A stretch of DNA of 55,192 bases from a virus, in IMG/VR virus record IMGVR_UViG_3300009183_000115, positions 1-55,192 of that record, one strand, 5' to 3'. The stretch's first letter is position 1. Every line of letters begins with the position of its first letter. Below the pieces are notes generated by a model. That model did not search any database, had not been told where the DNA came from, and saw nothing but the letters and a program-made list of their open reading frames with translations. Both the position numbers and the translations under genes were made by a program. Of this stretch, positions 34,199 to 43,360 are shown piece after piece.

Positions 34199-37100
34199 CT
34201 ATGGCGTGCTTATACCGCTGTTTGCTTGATTTGATAATAATTGTGATTGTACTGCGGCTTGTAGCGTATTAATATTGGTCAGTACCTCGGGATTAATAGT
34301 ATCTGGAATTATAAACCCGTAAGATGTTTGGCCTGAAGGTTTAATATATGTTATTATTACGTTCTGCTCATCTTCAAATCTCCTAAGAAGAAGAAATTTC
34401 TTAACTAAGCTAGTATTTGATTCCCAGCTTGGTAGAATAGTAGGAACTGTTTGTAATACTAAGTTACTTCCGCTAAAGCTAGAGCTGTAAATGTCTAAAT
34501 TTTGCACCAATCCGTTTACATCTTCTAGTATGAGTTTATCGTAGGGTTGAGGTAGGAATGATGTGTTAATATCTCCGTAAAATTTATATAAACTACTTGA
34601 ATAGGTTGATCCCCCTGATACAAAATAGGGTACTTGCTGGTAGCTATAGAAGTTACTTATATCAGTACTCATAGTAACAAATCCGTAAGCACCAATATTA
34701 TTAAAATCAACGAGATAGGGAGCAGAAGCATTAGCATAACTACCTTCGGCTACAGACTCGGCTACTGTTAGAGAGCCTGGCGAAACTGAGGCTGTAAAAT
34801 TTGCGCTTGATGCGGTAACTATCTGACGTAGTTGGAAAGTTACTTTATCGTTTGCAGAAAAGCTGTCATTGACGCTTGAATTTAAATTTAAAGTAGTAGT
34901 TAAGTTACTGACAGGTGAAACTGCAACTGCAGATGTTGGAATCTCGTCTAATACAGTGGCATTAATATTTCCTACTAAATTAAGAGAGGCTGTTAAGTCT
35001 ACGCTTCTAGCGCTTACAAATACATCGTTTGCCGGTACATTTCCAGGTTGACTTGTATAATTATAGGCGCCAACAGTAACATACGTACTATTATCGGTAC
35101 CGATAGTTACGGGGCTGCCGCCATTTGTAGTTAGAGTAAACGGACCATAGTAAGTATAAGGACCTGCAACTAGAGATGAACTCCCATCCCAGGTAGTATT
35201 GTTAAGATTTGGAGAAATTCTATCAATCAGACCGTTAATATACCCTCCGGCTACTATAAGGGATTTAAATTGACTTGTGATAGTACTTCCTGGTATAACG
35301 GTTCCGTTTTTAGCTACACTGTAACTATAAGTTACTTCTTGAGCTGTCGTAGGAAACTCAACATTTATACTAAGGGCTGTAGTAAAAGTTCTAACGCCTG
35401 CGTAGGGTACGGAGAATGTAGGGAATGAACTTATATTAGGGTTTCCGGTTACATAGTAGTTGGATGTATTTGTTACTACATCATCAAAAATATTGTAAAT
35501 GTAGCCGCTAGACGTGCCTATTCCTGTACTTACAATAGGAGTTGCAAGATAGCGAGGACTTCCAGACCCGCTTATAAAGAAATTAGCTTGGTTTTCTACT
35601 AAAAGAGATATACCTGTTTGAGTTCCATTGTATGCAAAGTAAAGTTTACTGTCGCTAGCTGTATCAAAGTATAATTCTGGAGTATAATTGTATCCGCTAT
35701 TGTAGATAGTTTTAACGCCGTCTGTTGCTACTTGATTACTATATTTTTTATTGTCGAATTGCTTGACTGTTAGTGAGGTACCTTCTACAAATATGTTTTG
35801 AACATCAACCCAATGCTTGTTATTTTGGTTTAATTCAAATAAACCCCCTGAAACATCAGCTAAATAAGCTAGAGTAGCATTTACAGCACCAGGTATGAAT
35901 GAGCTTGATTGAATTTGTGTGAAAAGTCCTAATTTATCGCTATAATAATTGATTACAGGGTCATTAGCATAAGAAATATCACCAGGAGTCCAGGTGTTAT
36001 ATGCATATCCCTGTAAGTATGAACCACTGTAACGAATACTTACTGTTGAGGGTAGGTTATAGTTGTAGTCTTGTATCTGTGCGTACTGAGAATAGGGCTG
36101 TGTACTTTGAGAGACTGCGCCTATTATTTGAGTTCTAGCCATAGACTGTGTAACTAACCCGAAATTAACGGGCACTATCTGATTGTTATTATAGTCTAGA
36201 TCAAAAAACTTTTGAGATATCACAGATCCCGTAATATTATTAAGTGTCGGACTTAAGGAATAGGTTAAAAACATAATATTACTACCTCCATGCTGTGAAG
36301 GAGCTACGGAAGAAGTCCATGGGTAAATATAAGATGAAACTTCGTCTTGCGTAAACGTGTTAACATCGGTGTTAATAGTGCTGCCACTGAATTCTCCTGT
36401 GTATTTTTGAATATTAGTAGAAGAACTCATGTAAATAGTTCCAGGTGAATTCCCTAGGTATATTGAATTTGATTGATATTGTACCGGTATTGCTTCTACG
36501 TAGTAAGTATTTCCTTGAACTGCACCTCCATCAGATCCGGTTATATAAACCATCTTAATGTTCGCAGATCCAGAAAGTACCGTATAGGAAGGTTCGTGTC
36601 TCGGATACTTATTTCTTTCGAGTATGTGAGATTGAATTACAATACCAGTAGAAACTGAAGCTCTAGCTGGTACCCAATCTCTCAACATCTTGAATAGGGA
36701 GTTATTGTAGTACTTTATAACTCTAATAAAATCCCAAACATTATACTTACTTGTATATTCGGCATTAAAATAGGTGTTAGCTAAGTTAACAAGTGGAATA
36801 TAAGAACTTGAATACTGTAAATCGGGTGCACCAATAAGCTGCATGATATTAAAGTAGCCGGGTTCGGTAGAAGAAGTTACATATCCTGAGGAAGTAATAC
36901 TAGCGTTGATAGAATCTGCTGGTGAGAATCCAATCTCTAAATCATTAGAGCTCTTATCTATATTATTCTGATAGTACTGAGTAGTTGTAAAGGGAGAAAG
37001 TAAGCTACTAGAAATATTTAATACACTTCCGGTTATGATTTTAGTATCACTTATTTGCTGAATACCTGCAACCTCGTAAATGTCATAACCTCCGTATTCA

Positions 37101-38932
37101 TGAACAATTAAAATATTACTAGGGATACCGAAAGTAGTAATTAAAGCCTTAACACCTCTTTCTGTACCTCTTGTTTTTAATAAGTAAGGAAGATTATGGT
37201 ATAGACGCTTATAAATTTCATTTGTTACTTGTGATGCAGGTAAGGTCGCAAAGCTTGAAGATGGATTTGATCCGGTCACAAAAGAGATTACATACCTATT
37301 AATCTTCTCTTCGCCGAAAGGAGGTAAAGATAAAGAAGCACTTAAATACTTGCTTCCAGATAGGGGATATAAGCTACTGCTAGCTACATTAACGGTAGCA
37401 TATTGACTTGAAGTAACCGGTAAGGCTGACCCTGTTTGATTTAAACCAAATAGAGAGTAATAAATATTATCAGTAATACTCGTATTAGTGTACAACTGTA
37501 TACCAAAGCTTCTTAGCGCATCTGCAACTTGACTCATTGAAATACCTACAAAAGGATTATTTTCAGCAGAATAGTGATTGGTTACATCTTTTAGGTAAAT
37601 CCAAATATTGTCAAAATGCTGTCCTATCATGTTTAAGAAAAGTAGATAAGGATCATTAGACGGGTCTTCTGTTATATAAGAAGGTGTTGCATGTAATAAT
37701 AAGTCTTTGTTTTGATCATCATAATAAGAAGCTGACCAATACATACTCATAGTAGTAGCTGTAGGAACGGTACTAACATTACCTAGCCAGTTTGTAACTT
37801 GAGAAGATGTTACGGAATATAAATTATAGGGCTGAGTGCTTGTTTGTTTAGGCCATGCAGTTGATTCAGAGGTAAAATATAAATAATATTCGTATCCGTC
37901 AAAATTAGTAATGGTAGTATTGATCTGATTTTGTAATAAAACCTTAGCGGTAGTGGTATTAGTTGCTGCTAAACCTGCTGATGATGATTCTATTAACTGT
38001 ACTTTGTAAACAAAGTTATAGAGTCTTTCAGTTGCAGAGGAGAAGTGTATAAAGTTTTCAAAGCTACCATAATCTACGTTAATTTGAATTCCTTTTTCGT
38101 CCATCATAGACTTCAACTGTTGATAAGATGAAGTTACAGAAGTAAGTATTAGGGATTCATAAGAGTAATAGGGGGTAGTTTGACCTACCTTATTTTTTGC
38201 GTTTACTTTAAAATTAGGTCCTTTTGCAGGAACGGTATCGGTTATTGTTTCTGGAGTAACATTTATAGATACGTTAAATTCGGCAGGTTCTGCTACTTGA
38301 GTAACTACCCAAAAAATTGATTTAATATCAAACTGTGTAGGTAAGGGTTCGTATAGTTTAAATATAACGTACCCACTACCCTCTTCTTCCACATATACAG
38401 CGTTAACTCCTATAATTTGAATATCTGCACCAAAGTTTAGATAAAAAGTAGGGTAGTAAGGGTTAGCAGATAATGCAGCGTTAAACTCATTAAACGCATT
38501 AGAGAGTTGAGTGTTAGATAGATCCTGTCTAGCGACTTTAATTTCAGTTCTAGTAGTAGAAATTTCTTTAATCCAGAAATTTTGTGTTGGATCAGGTGCA
38601 GAGATTAATTGCTTTGCAAAAAAGTTATACTTAACATTAACCACACCTCTATTATATCCCGCTGTTTTAGCATCCGTTTCCGGATCCAAGTATAATTGCG
38701 TTGTTGTTCCTGTAATAGGGTCTACGATACTATTATCAAGTTGATATTGAGTTGCATAGTAGTTACTGCTTAAAACTGACCCGCCTAAATCCTTTATGAA
38801 ATACTCAATATAATCATTTGGAGCGCCATAATTTCCTGCAACTAGTACAGTGTTTATCAGCGATACATCTGAGGGGGCGTATGTTTGATATTGATCATTA
38901 GATCCTATGTACTTTACATCTACTACTTCCAT
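34199..38932 (-). CDS. very large baseplate/tail-fibre region virion protein
   Basis: At 1577 residues this is the largest protein in the window. It is Ser/Thr/Tyr/Asn-rich with many short TGS and SSSY turns, typical of beta-rich virion proteins. Conserved-looking blocks are LYEPLPTQFDIKSIFWVVTQ (about 190-210), LKTRGTERGVKALITTFGIP and ILIVHEYGGYDIYEVAG (about 610-650), and KYYNNSLFKMLRDWVPARAS (about 740). There is no membrane segment or Cys cluster. It lies directly downstream of the wedge genes with overlapping stop/start codons, so a peripheral baseplate or proximal fibre protein (roughly the place of T4 gp7-gp10) is likely by position. The exact counterpart is unknown. Confidence 0.7.
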   Translation of the reverse strand: MEVVDVKYIGSNDQYQTYAPSDVSLINTVLVAGNYGAPNDYIEYFIKDLGGSVLSSNYYATQYQLDNSIVDPITGTTTQLYLDPETDAKTAGYNRGVVNVKYNFFAKQLISAPDPTQNFWIKEISTTRTEIKVARQDLSNTQLSNAFNEFNAALSANPYYPTFYLNFGADIQIIGVNAVYVEEEGSGYVIFKLYEPLPTQFDIKSIFWVVTQVAEPAEFNVSINVTPETITDTVPAKGPNFKVNAKNKVGQTTPYYSYESLILTSVTSSYQQLKSMMDEKGIQINVDYGSFENFIHFSSATERLYNFVYKVQLIESSSAGLAATNTTTAKVLLQNQINTTITNFDGYEYYLYFTSESTAWPKQTSTQPYNLYSVTSSQVTNWLGNVSTVPTATTMSMYWSASYYDDQNKDLLLHATPSYITEDPSNDPYLLFLNMIGQHFDNIWIYLKDVTNHYSAENNPFVGISMSQVADALRSFGIQLYTNTSITDNIYYSLFGLNQTGSALPVTSSQYATVNVASSSLYPLSGSKYLSASLSLPPFGEEKINRYVISFVTGSNPSSSFATLPASQVTNEIYKRLYHNLPYLLKTRGTERGVKALITTFGIPSNILIVHEYGGYDIYEVAGIQQISDTKIITGSVLNISSSLLSPFTTTQYYQNNIDKSSNDLEIGFSPADSINASITSSGYVTSSTEPGYFNIMQLIGAPDLQYSSSYIPLVNLANTYFNAEYTSKYNVWDFIRVIKYYNNSLFKMLRDWVPARASVSTGIVIQSHILERNKYPRHEPSYTVLSGSANIKMVYITGSDGGAVQGNTYYVEAIPVQYQSNSIYLGNSPGTIYMSSSTNIQKYTGEFSGSTINTDVNTFTQDEVSSYIYPWTSSVAPSQHGGSNIMFLTYSLSPTLNNITGSVISQKFFDLDYNNNQIVPVNFGLVTQSMARTQIIGAVSQSTQPYSQYAQIQDYNYNLPSTVSIRYSGSYLQGYAYNTWTPGDISYANDPVINYYSDKLGLFTQIQSSSFIPGAVNATLAYLADVSGGLFELNQNNKHWVDVQNIFVEGTSLTVKQFDNKKYSNQVATDGVKTIYNSGYNYTPELYFDTASDSKLYFAYNGTQTGISLLVENQANFFISGSGSPRYLATPIVSTGIGTSSGYIYNIFDDVVTNTSNYYVTGNPNISSFPTFSVPYAGVRTFTTALSINVEFPTTAQEVTYSYSVAKNGTVIPGSTITSQFKSLIVAGGYINGLIDRISPNLNNTTWDGSSSLVAGPYTYYGPFTLTTNGGSPVTIGTDNSTYVTVGAYNYTSQPGNVPANDVFVSARSVDLTASLNLVGNINATVLDEIPTSAVAVSPVSNLTTTLNLNSSVNDSFSANDKVTFQLRQIVTASSANFTASVSPGSLTVAESVAEGSYANASAPYLVDFNNIGAYGFVTMSTDISNFYSYQQVPYFVSGGSTYSSSLYKFYGDINTSFLPQPYDKLILEDVNGLVQNLDIYSSSFSGSNLVLQTVPTILPSWESNTSLVKKFLLLRRFEDEQNVIITYIKPSGQTSYGFIIPDTINPEVLTNINTLQAAVQSQLLSNQANSGISTP

Positions 38933-39279
38933 TATACTATATTAGTTAAATTCAAATAATTTGTATTTGCCTCTAACAATTGCTGTCTTAAAGAGTTTAT
39001 CTCTTCAATATAAGCCTTTTCATTGTCAGATAAAACTCCACCACCTAAATATTCTCCACTTCTCTTTACAAGATACTCGTGTGAATTCATTTCACCGGTA
39101 GCAGGTATTTGAAAAAATAAATCATTATAGGTATCAAAAAACGCTTCAACTGTTACTTGCTGTGATATTCCTACAGAGGCAGTAACTGGGGTATATAATT
39201 CATTAAAAGAGGTATCGATTACTCTTGTATAAGTATTACGTCCATAAGCTTCTTTTACTAATTGAACCTGTTGTGACAT
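38932..39279 (-). CDS. small baseplate-region protein
   Basis: This 115-residue protein is not recognised. It begins MSQQVQLVKEAYGRNTYTRV, has a central VTVEAFFDTYNDLFFQIP segment, and ends in a charged helix (YIEEINSLRQQLLEANTNY) suited to oligomer contacts. It overlaps both neighbours by a single base (TAATG), so it is translationally coupled to the two large structural genes and probably forms part of the same assembly. Confidence 0.65.
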   Translation of the reverse strand: MSQQVQLVKEAYGRNTYTRVIDTSFNELYTPVTASVGISQQVTVEAFFDTYNDLFFQIPATGEMNSHEYLVKRSGEYLGGGVLSDNEKAYIEEINSLRQQLLEANTNYLNLTNIV

Positions 39280-40625
39280 TATCCTACAATTTTAAAAATT
39301 AAATTCTGACCACTGTATATAACTTCTTCTGCTGGTAATAAGGCTAGATCTTCAGCTGCGTATAAGGATAGTGCGTTATAGATGGATTGTTCGTTATCAT
39401 ATAGTGAAAGAGGTCCAAACGTTGTAGAAAAGATACTCGTCTTAACTAGGAGACGGTAAAATCTATTAATCTCTAATCCGGTAGTATATAAAGTAAAGTA
39501 GTTTCCTACACTATCGCAGCTAATTTTTGTATATTGTTCGTCAAAATCAACTACCATTTCCCCTGTTTTAACGTCTTGCAATCCCCAATAAGTCTTTTCA
39601 GATAAAATTAAATTAGTTAAGTACACTGAAGATGTAGTAAATTGTCTTGGAGGGTAAGTATATCTAGTAGCTAATCTAAACTTGTAAATTTCGTCTTGTG
39701 TAAATTGACCTGGGTTGTTAGCCGCTACTACAGTAACTTGATTTGTTAAAACATAATTAGTAGTTTGTGGATAATAGTAAGAATCGTCCCATTTAAAGCT
39801 AATAGCGGGAGGGTATATTGTATGGGTATCTACAGAAAAGAACTTTAGGTCTATAAATGCATTAGGATCTTCTTCAATTACTTGAGGATGTTTTACAATT
39901 ACACCGTAGTTAGGAATTGAACTTGAGAACCAATTAGACATAATGTCAGTTATGTCTGCATTCATATCTTTGTTTGACATATAGTCAAAGCTCTGTGTTG
40001 CTTCGATATAGTCGTACCAGGAACCGCCTCCTGTTACATAATAGGAAGATGTAGAAGTAGTATTGTAGTTCCAAATTAAGCTCGCACTCTCCCATTTAGG
40101 TAAATCTATATTGCCCCAAAAGAAAGAATCTTCTATCCATGGCGCGGAACTTCCAGAAGGGCCTGTATACAGCCAAGAAACTCCATTTACAGATTGAGGT
40201 ACTTGTGCAAATCTACCGGTACCCATTGACCATGATTGAGAGATAGGAAATACGTCAAGCGAATATGTTGTACTTAAGTTTTGCGCTGTAGCTAAGCTTA
40301 ACTGTAAGCTTGCTTCGTAGGAACCGCTAATTGATTGCGAAGCGAAAGACTTTAATCTATTAATATCTTGATCTGAAAACTGCAATACAGCTCTTCTAAT
40401 ATCACTTGAAGGAAAAAAAGCATCTGAAATATCGGAATTGCCGTTAGCAGCTAAATCATAAGTGTAGTAGGGATTTTCTGTTATAGAATTTCTATACAAG
40501 AATCTCGTACCGTCTTGAGAATTTTTAACAGATACTTCTAATATAGGATCTATCCCGGTATTTTTTACCGGGTATCTAGAGTAAATTGTTGCATCTGCTG
40601 ATGCGAATATTTTATATACTGCCAT
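39279..40625 (-). CDS. baseplate or fibre protein with DNRLRE-like N-terminus
   Basis: This 448-residue protein begins IFASADATIYSRYPVKNTGI and PILEVSV, the pattern of DNRLRE-type beta domains that bind surfaces or sugars. The rest is aromatic-rich beta sequence (SWSMGTGRFAQVP, WIEDSFFWGNIDLPKW). It lies between gp6 and the very large protein, 4 nt after the gp6 stop. A wedge or short-fibre attachment role is inferred from position. Confidence 0.65.
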   Translation of the reverse strand: MAVYKIFASADATIYSRYPVKNTGIDPILEVSVKNSQDGTRFLYRNSITENPYYTYDLAANGNSDISDAFFPSSDIRRAVLQFSDQDINRLKSFASQSISGSYEASLQLSLATAQNLSTTYSLDVFPISQSWSMGTGRFAQVPQSVNGVSWLYTGPSGSSAPWIEDSFFWGNIDLPKWESASLIWNYNTTSTSSYYVTGGGSWYDYIEATQSFDYMSNKDMNADITDIMSNWFSSSIPNYGVIVKHPQVIEEDPNAFIDLKFFSVDTHTIYPPAISFKWDDSYYYPQTTNYVLTNQVTVVAANNPGQFTQDEIYKFRLATRYTYPPRQFTTSSVYLTNLILSEKTYWGLQDVKTGEMVVDFDEQYTKISCDSVGNYFTLYTTGLEINRFYRLLVKTSIFSTTFGPLSLYDNEQSIYNALSLYAAEDLALLPAEEVIYSGQNLIFKIVG

Positions 40626-40629
40626 TTTA

Positions 40630-42489
40630 TTACATTGTTACTACGCGTCCTTGAATATCTGTATCTGGGTATTTAACTTCAAAGATACTTGGATCTAGTG
40701 AAGGATAAATTGTACCATTCAGAGTTGCTGCCGATATGTCGTAACTATATTGAGAATAACCTGATGATGTGCCTGCTATATTATTTAATGTTATCTTCTG
40801 TACCGTCTGTACACCTGCTACTTGATCAAGAAGAGTATATACTTCAGAAAGGATAATTGGTTGGTTTACCTGCCAATTTTCTCTACTAAAGAATACTTTT
40901 AAGAGAGTTATACATGAATTTAATACTTCTCTAGATGTGTAATTGGGTCTTAATACGACATCGAAATTTACTTGAATATTAATTATATAAGCCGGCTTTA
41001 AGAGGATAGTATCTGTCATCATTCTATAATCCTCTAAGTAGGTTTGTATGTTCTTTAGTAAGGCAGTTTTAGGGACGGTAAAAGTACCATCTGTATTATA
41101 GCTTAATAAGTAAATGGAAGTAGCAAGAGGATCTCTCTCTCCAGGTTCTCCCCTTAAGTATTCTGCAAATATAGCGCTATCTTTAGTTACATAAGCTTTT
41201 GCTACTTGACCGAATTTAGGTGGCATACCTAATACTGTTCCTAAATAATCTTGTTGTGTAACTGCTCTCATTTGAGAAGGAAACTTAGCGAGGGTATTTA
41301 ATCTAATAGCATCAGGACTATCTCCATCTCCGCCTCCCACAGCTTGTACTGCATTATTAGTTGCTAGAGTGCTTTGTATTTGAGCTGCTGTAACTGGATT
41401 TGTTGGGTTACTGAAAGAGGGAGTTACTTGAGTAATTTGAGTTAGTTCGTTTGTATTTACATTTGCGCTAGCTCCACCACCTGTAAGATAGGTAATTGTT
41501 AGGGTTGTATTAGAAGGAGCAACGCCGTATGAACTATTAGCTACAAAGTTTGTAGGATCGTAGGCGGTGTTTAATAGGTTGATACCGTTAACTGTTCCAA
41601 TACCTACGTTAAATGGATTTGGAATAGATCCGGAAGCGGATTGTATACCTGCACCAAACTCTAATTCTAAAGTTGAATTTGTTGTAAATCTAGAAACAAA
41701 CCTATAAGGTACCGGGATTCTTTCTAAAACGTAAGGAACTTCGTTAGCTTCTTGATATAGTTGAGGGTAATTTAAGGCTGTATTTGTAACAGGGCTTAGG
41801 ATGAAATCTTGAGCTAGATAGGGTACTTCGTACCATCTATTACCGTTACTATCATAAGCGCTTAAAATTTCTATTATATTACTATCTTGAATAGTCCTTA
41901 TTGGAAACCTTTCAGCAGCACCAAAGTTTAGTGTCGTTGTTACTACTTGGCCTGATAAGGCTTGAGTTGATTTCTTTAATAAATACGTATTTGGATTACC
42001 CCCTAATGTAGTATATACAGATGTCTCTGTTGGATCTATAGAAGAAGATAAATTAAAGTTTATAGTATTAGGGCAGTAGAAGAAATTAGAATTGTTTATA
42101 TTTGACTTAACTTGCATACCTTCAGCTATAGTCATAGCATAATTAAAATCAGGAGCGTAGCTAGAGCCTGAAGCAGGCACTTGTTGATAAACATCTAAAG
42201 TTGTAATTGCTGCAGAGGTTACTTTAGGTCTATACCCGAGCATATAAGCTAATGCAAAAAGATTATTGGTTTGTTTTGCATACTCTAAAAAGTTTTCTTG
42301 TACTTGATTGTCAAGATAGAAAGATAATACGTCCCCTACATAGGCTGCCATCTCAATGAACATAGTTCCAGGAGAGGAAGTAGAAAAGTCATTATACGAA
42401 CTAGGGTAGTATGTTTTAGCATACTCGATTAACGCTTCTCTAAAGGTATTAAAGTCTTTATTTAAATATTTTATGTCTTTATTAGCCAT
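40630..42489 (-). CDS. 6: baseplate wedge protein, T4 gp6-like (baseplate J family)
   Basis: This 619-residue protein forms the ring of the baseplate. Family blocks are LNKDFNTFREALIEYAKTY and SSPGTMFIEMAAYVGDVLSF with YLDNQVQENFLEYAKQ at the N-terminus, and RLNTLAKFPSQMRAVTQQDY in the middle, typical of gpJ/gp6 proteins. Its length is close to T4 gp6 (660). It overlaps the gp25-like gene by 8 nt, and the pair 25-6 is conserved in contractile phages. Confidence 0.92.
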   Translation of the reverse strand: MANKDIKYLNKDFNTFREALIEYAKTYYPSSYNDFSTSSPGTMFIEMAAYVGDVLSFYLDNQVQENFLEYAKQTNNLFALAYMLGYRPKVTSAAITTLDVYQQVPASGSSYAPDFNYAMTIAEGMQVKSNINNSNFFYCPNTINFNLSSSIDPTETSVYTTLGGNPNTYLLKKSTQALSGQVVTTTLNFGAAERFPIRTIQDSNIIEILSAYDSNGNRWYEVPYLAQDFILSPVTNTALNYPQLYQEANEVPYVLERIPVPYRFVSRFTTNSTLELEFGAGIQSASGSIPNPFNVGIGTVNGINLLNTAYDPTNFVANSSYGVAPSNTTLTITYLTGGGASANVNTNELTQITQVTPSFSNPTNPVTAAQIQSTLATNNAVQAVGGGDGDSPDAIRLNTLAKFPSQMRAVTQQDYLGTVLGMPPKFGQVAKAYVTKDSAIFAEYLRGEPGERDPLATSIYLLSYNTDGTFTVPKTALLKNIQTYLEDYRMMTDTILLKPAYIINIQVNFDVVLRPNYTSREVLNSCITLLKVFFSRENWQVNQPIILSEVYTLLDQVAGVQTVQKITLNNIAGTSSGYSQYSYDISAATLNGTIYPSLDPSIFEVKYPDTDIQGRVVTM

Positions 42490-42892
42490 TTAGATTGATT
42501 ATTACATTATCAGATTCACTACTGTTATTTATTTTATACGAAAACTCAATTGTCATTAAATTCTCATCAGGGTTTCCGGATACAGATAGAGTTACTATCG
42601 TAATATTTGGAAAGTAACGCTCTAGTCCTGCTCTTATCTGAACCTCTAAAGTATCGAAAGTGTCTACACTTATTTGTTCGAATAATAAAGATCTTATATT
42701 TGCACCAAAATTTGGATTATATAATCTCTCACGGTTATTTGTTAGGAGGTAATTAATTATATTATACTTTAATTGCTCCCTTGTTGTATATACTGTCTGG
42801 AAAACAGCAGGCGTATTAAACGGCAAAGCGACTCCAATACCTGTAGAAGGTCTTAAATCGAGTACGTTTATTTGTTTTAAATTATACGCCAT
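42482..42892 (-). CDS. 25: baseplate wedge protein, T4 gp25-like
   Basis: This 136-residue protein is a lysozyme-like-fold wedge component without catalytic role. VYTTREQLKYNIINYLLTN followed by ERLYNPNFGANIRSLLFEQ is the classic gp25 pattern, and the length matches T4 gp25 (132). It overlaps the gp6-like gene and follows a helical protein by 5 nt. Together with gp6 it starts baseplate wedge assembly. Confidence 0.93.
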   Translation of the reverse strand: MAYNLKQINVLDLRPSTGIGVALPFNTPAVFQTVYTTREQLKYNIINYLLTNNRERLYNPNFGANIRSLLFEQISVDTFDTLEVQIRAGLERYFPNITIVTLSVSGNPDENLMTIEFSYKINNSSESDNVIINLNG

Positions 42893-42897
42893 TTATA

Positions 42898-43329
42898 CTA
42901 TTCGTTTATGCCCATTTTTTCCATCATATGAGAAAAGTTAGGAACTGCATTAATTTGAATTGCTTCTAAATTTGAACTTCCTCTTGAATTTGCAAACATA
43001 TCACCTACTGACTCTACAATAGGAACATCTCTCTCTACTCCCTCTCCGTTTAAATCTCCAAATTCATCCATAGTCATAGATCGAGCAGTCTCTGCAAGAA
43101 GGCTATTTAATGGATTCCCTGGGGATAATATAGGGGCGATAGGCTTGGGTACAGATCTGTTCATAGTAGCAGGAACAGTTGATTTTGATATAGGTCTTGT
43201 AGATTCTGTAATAGTTTGGTGGCCTTTGTTAGCCATAATTGCTTCTTTCAGAATACCGGCAAGTTCCTCTTGGAACACAGCCTTTACTTCTTCGCGAATT
43301 AATTTTCTAAGTGCATCTAAATTTGCCAT
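42898..43329 (-). CDS. helical protein upstream of gp25
   Basis: This 143-residue protein begins with an amphipathic helix (LDALRKLIREEVKAVFQEEL) followed by a disordered Ser/Pro-rich middle and a short conserved end near GSSNLEAIQINAVPNFSHMM. Similar small proteins with this N-terminal helix occur beside the baseplate genes of T4-like phages. No catalytic feature. A variant ATATTTAT lies 5 nt before its ATG. Confidence 0.6.
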   Translation of the reverse strand: MANLDALRKLIREEVKAVFQEELAGILKEAIMANKGHQTITESTRPISKSTVPATMNRSVPKPIAPILSPGNPLNSLLAETARSMTMDEFGDLNGEGVERDVPIVESVGDMFANSRGSSNLEAIQINAVPNFSHMMEKMGINE

Positions 43330-43334
43330 ATGTT

Positions 43335-43342
43335 ATAAATAT
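43335..43342 (-). promoter_or_regulatory. variant of the late promoter-like element (ATATTTAT)
   Basis: AAATATTTATAACATATG on the minus strand places the element 5 nt before the ATG at 43329, in a 31-nt gap. Confidence 0.35.
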
Positions 43343-43360
43343 TTTGTTTACTTGTTTTTA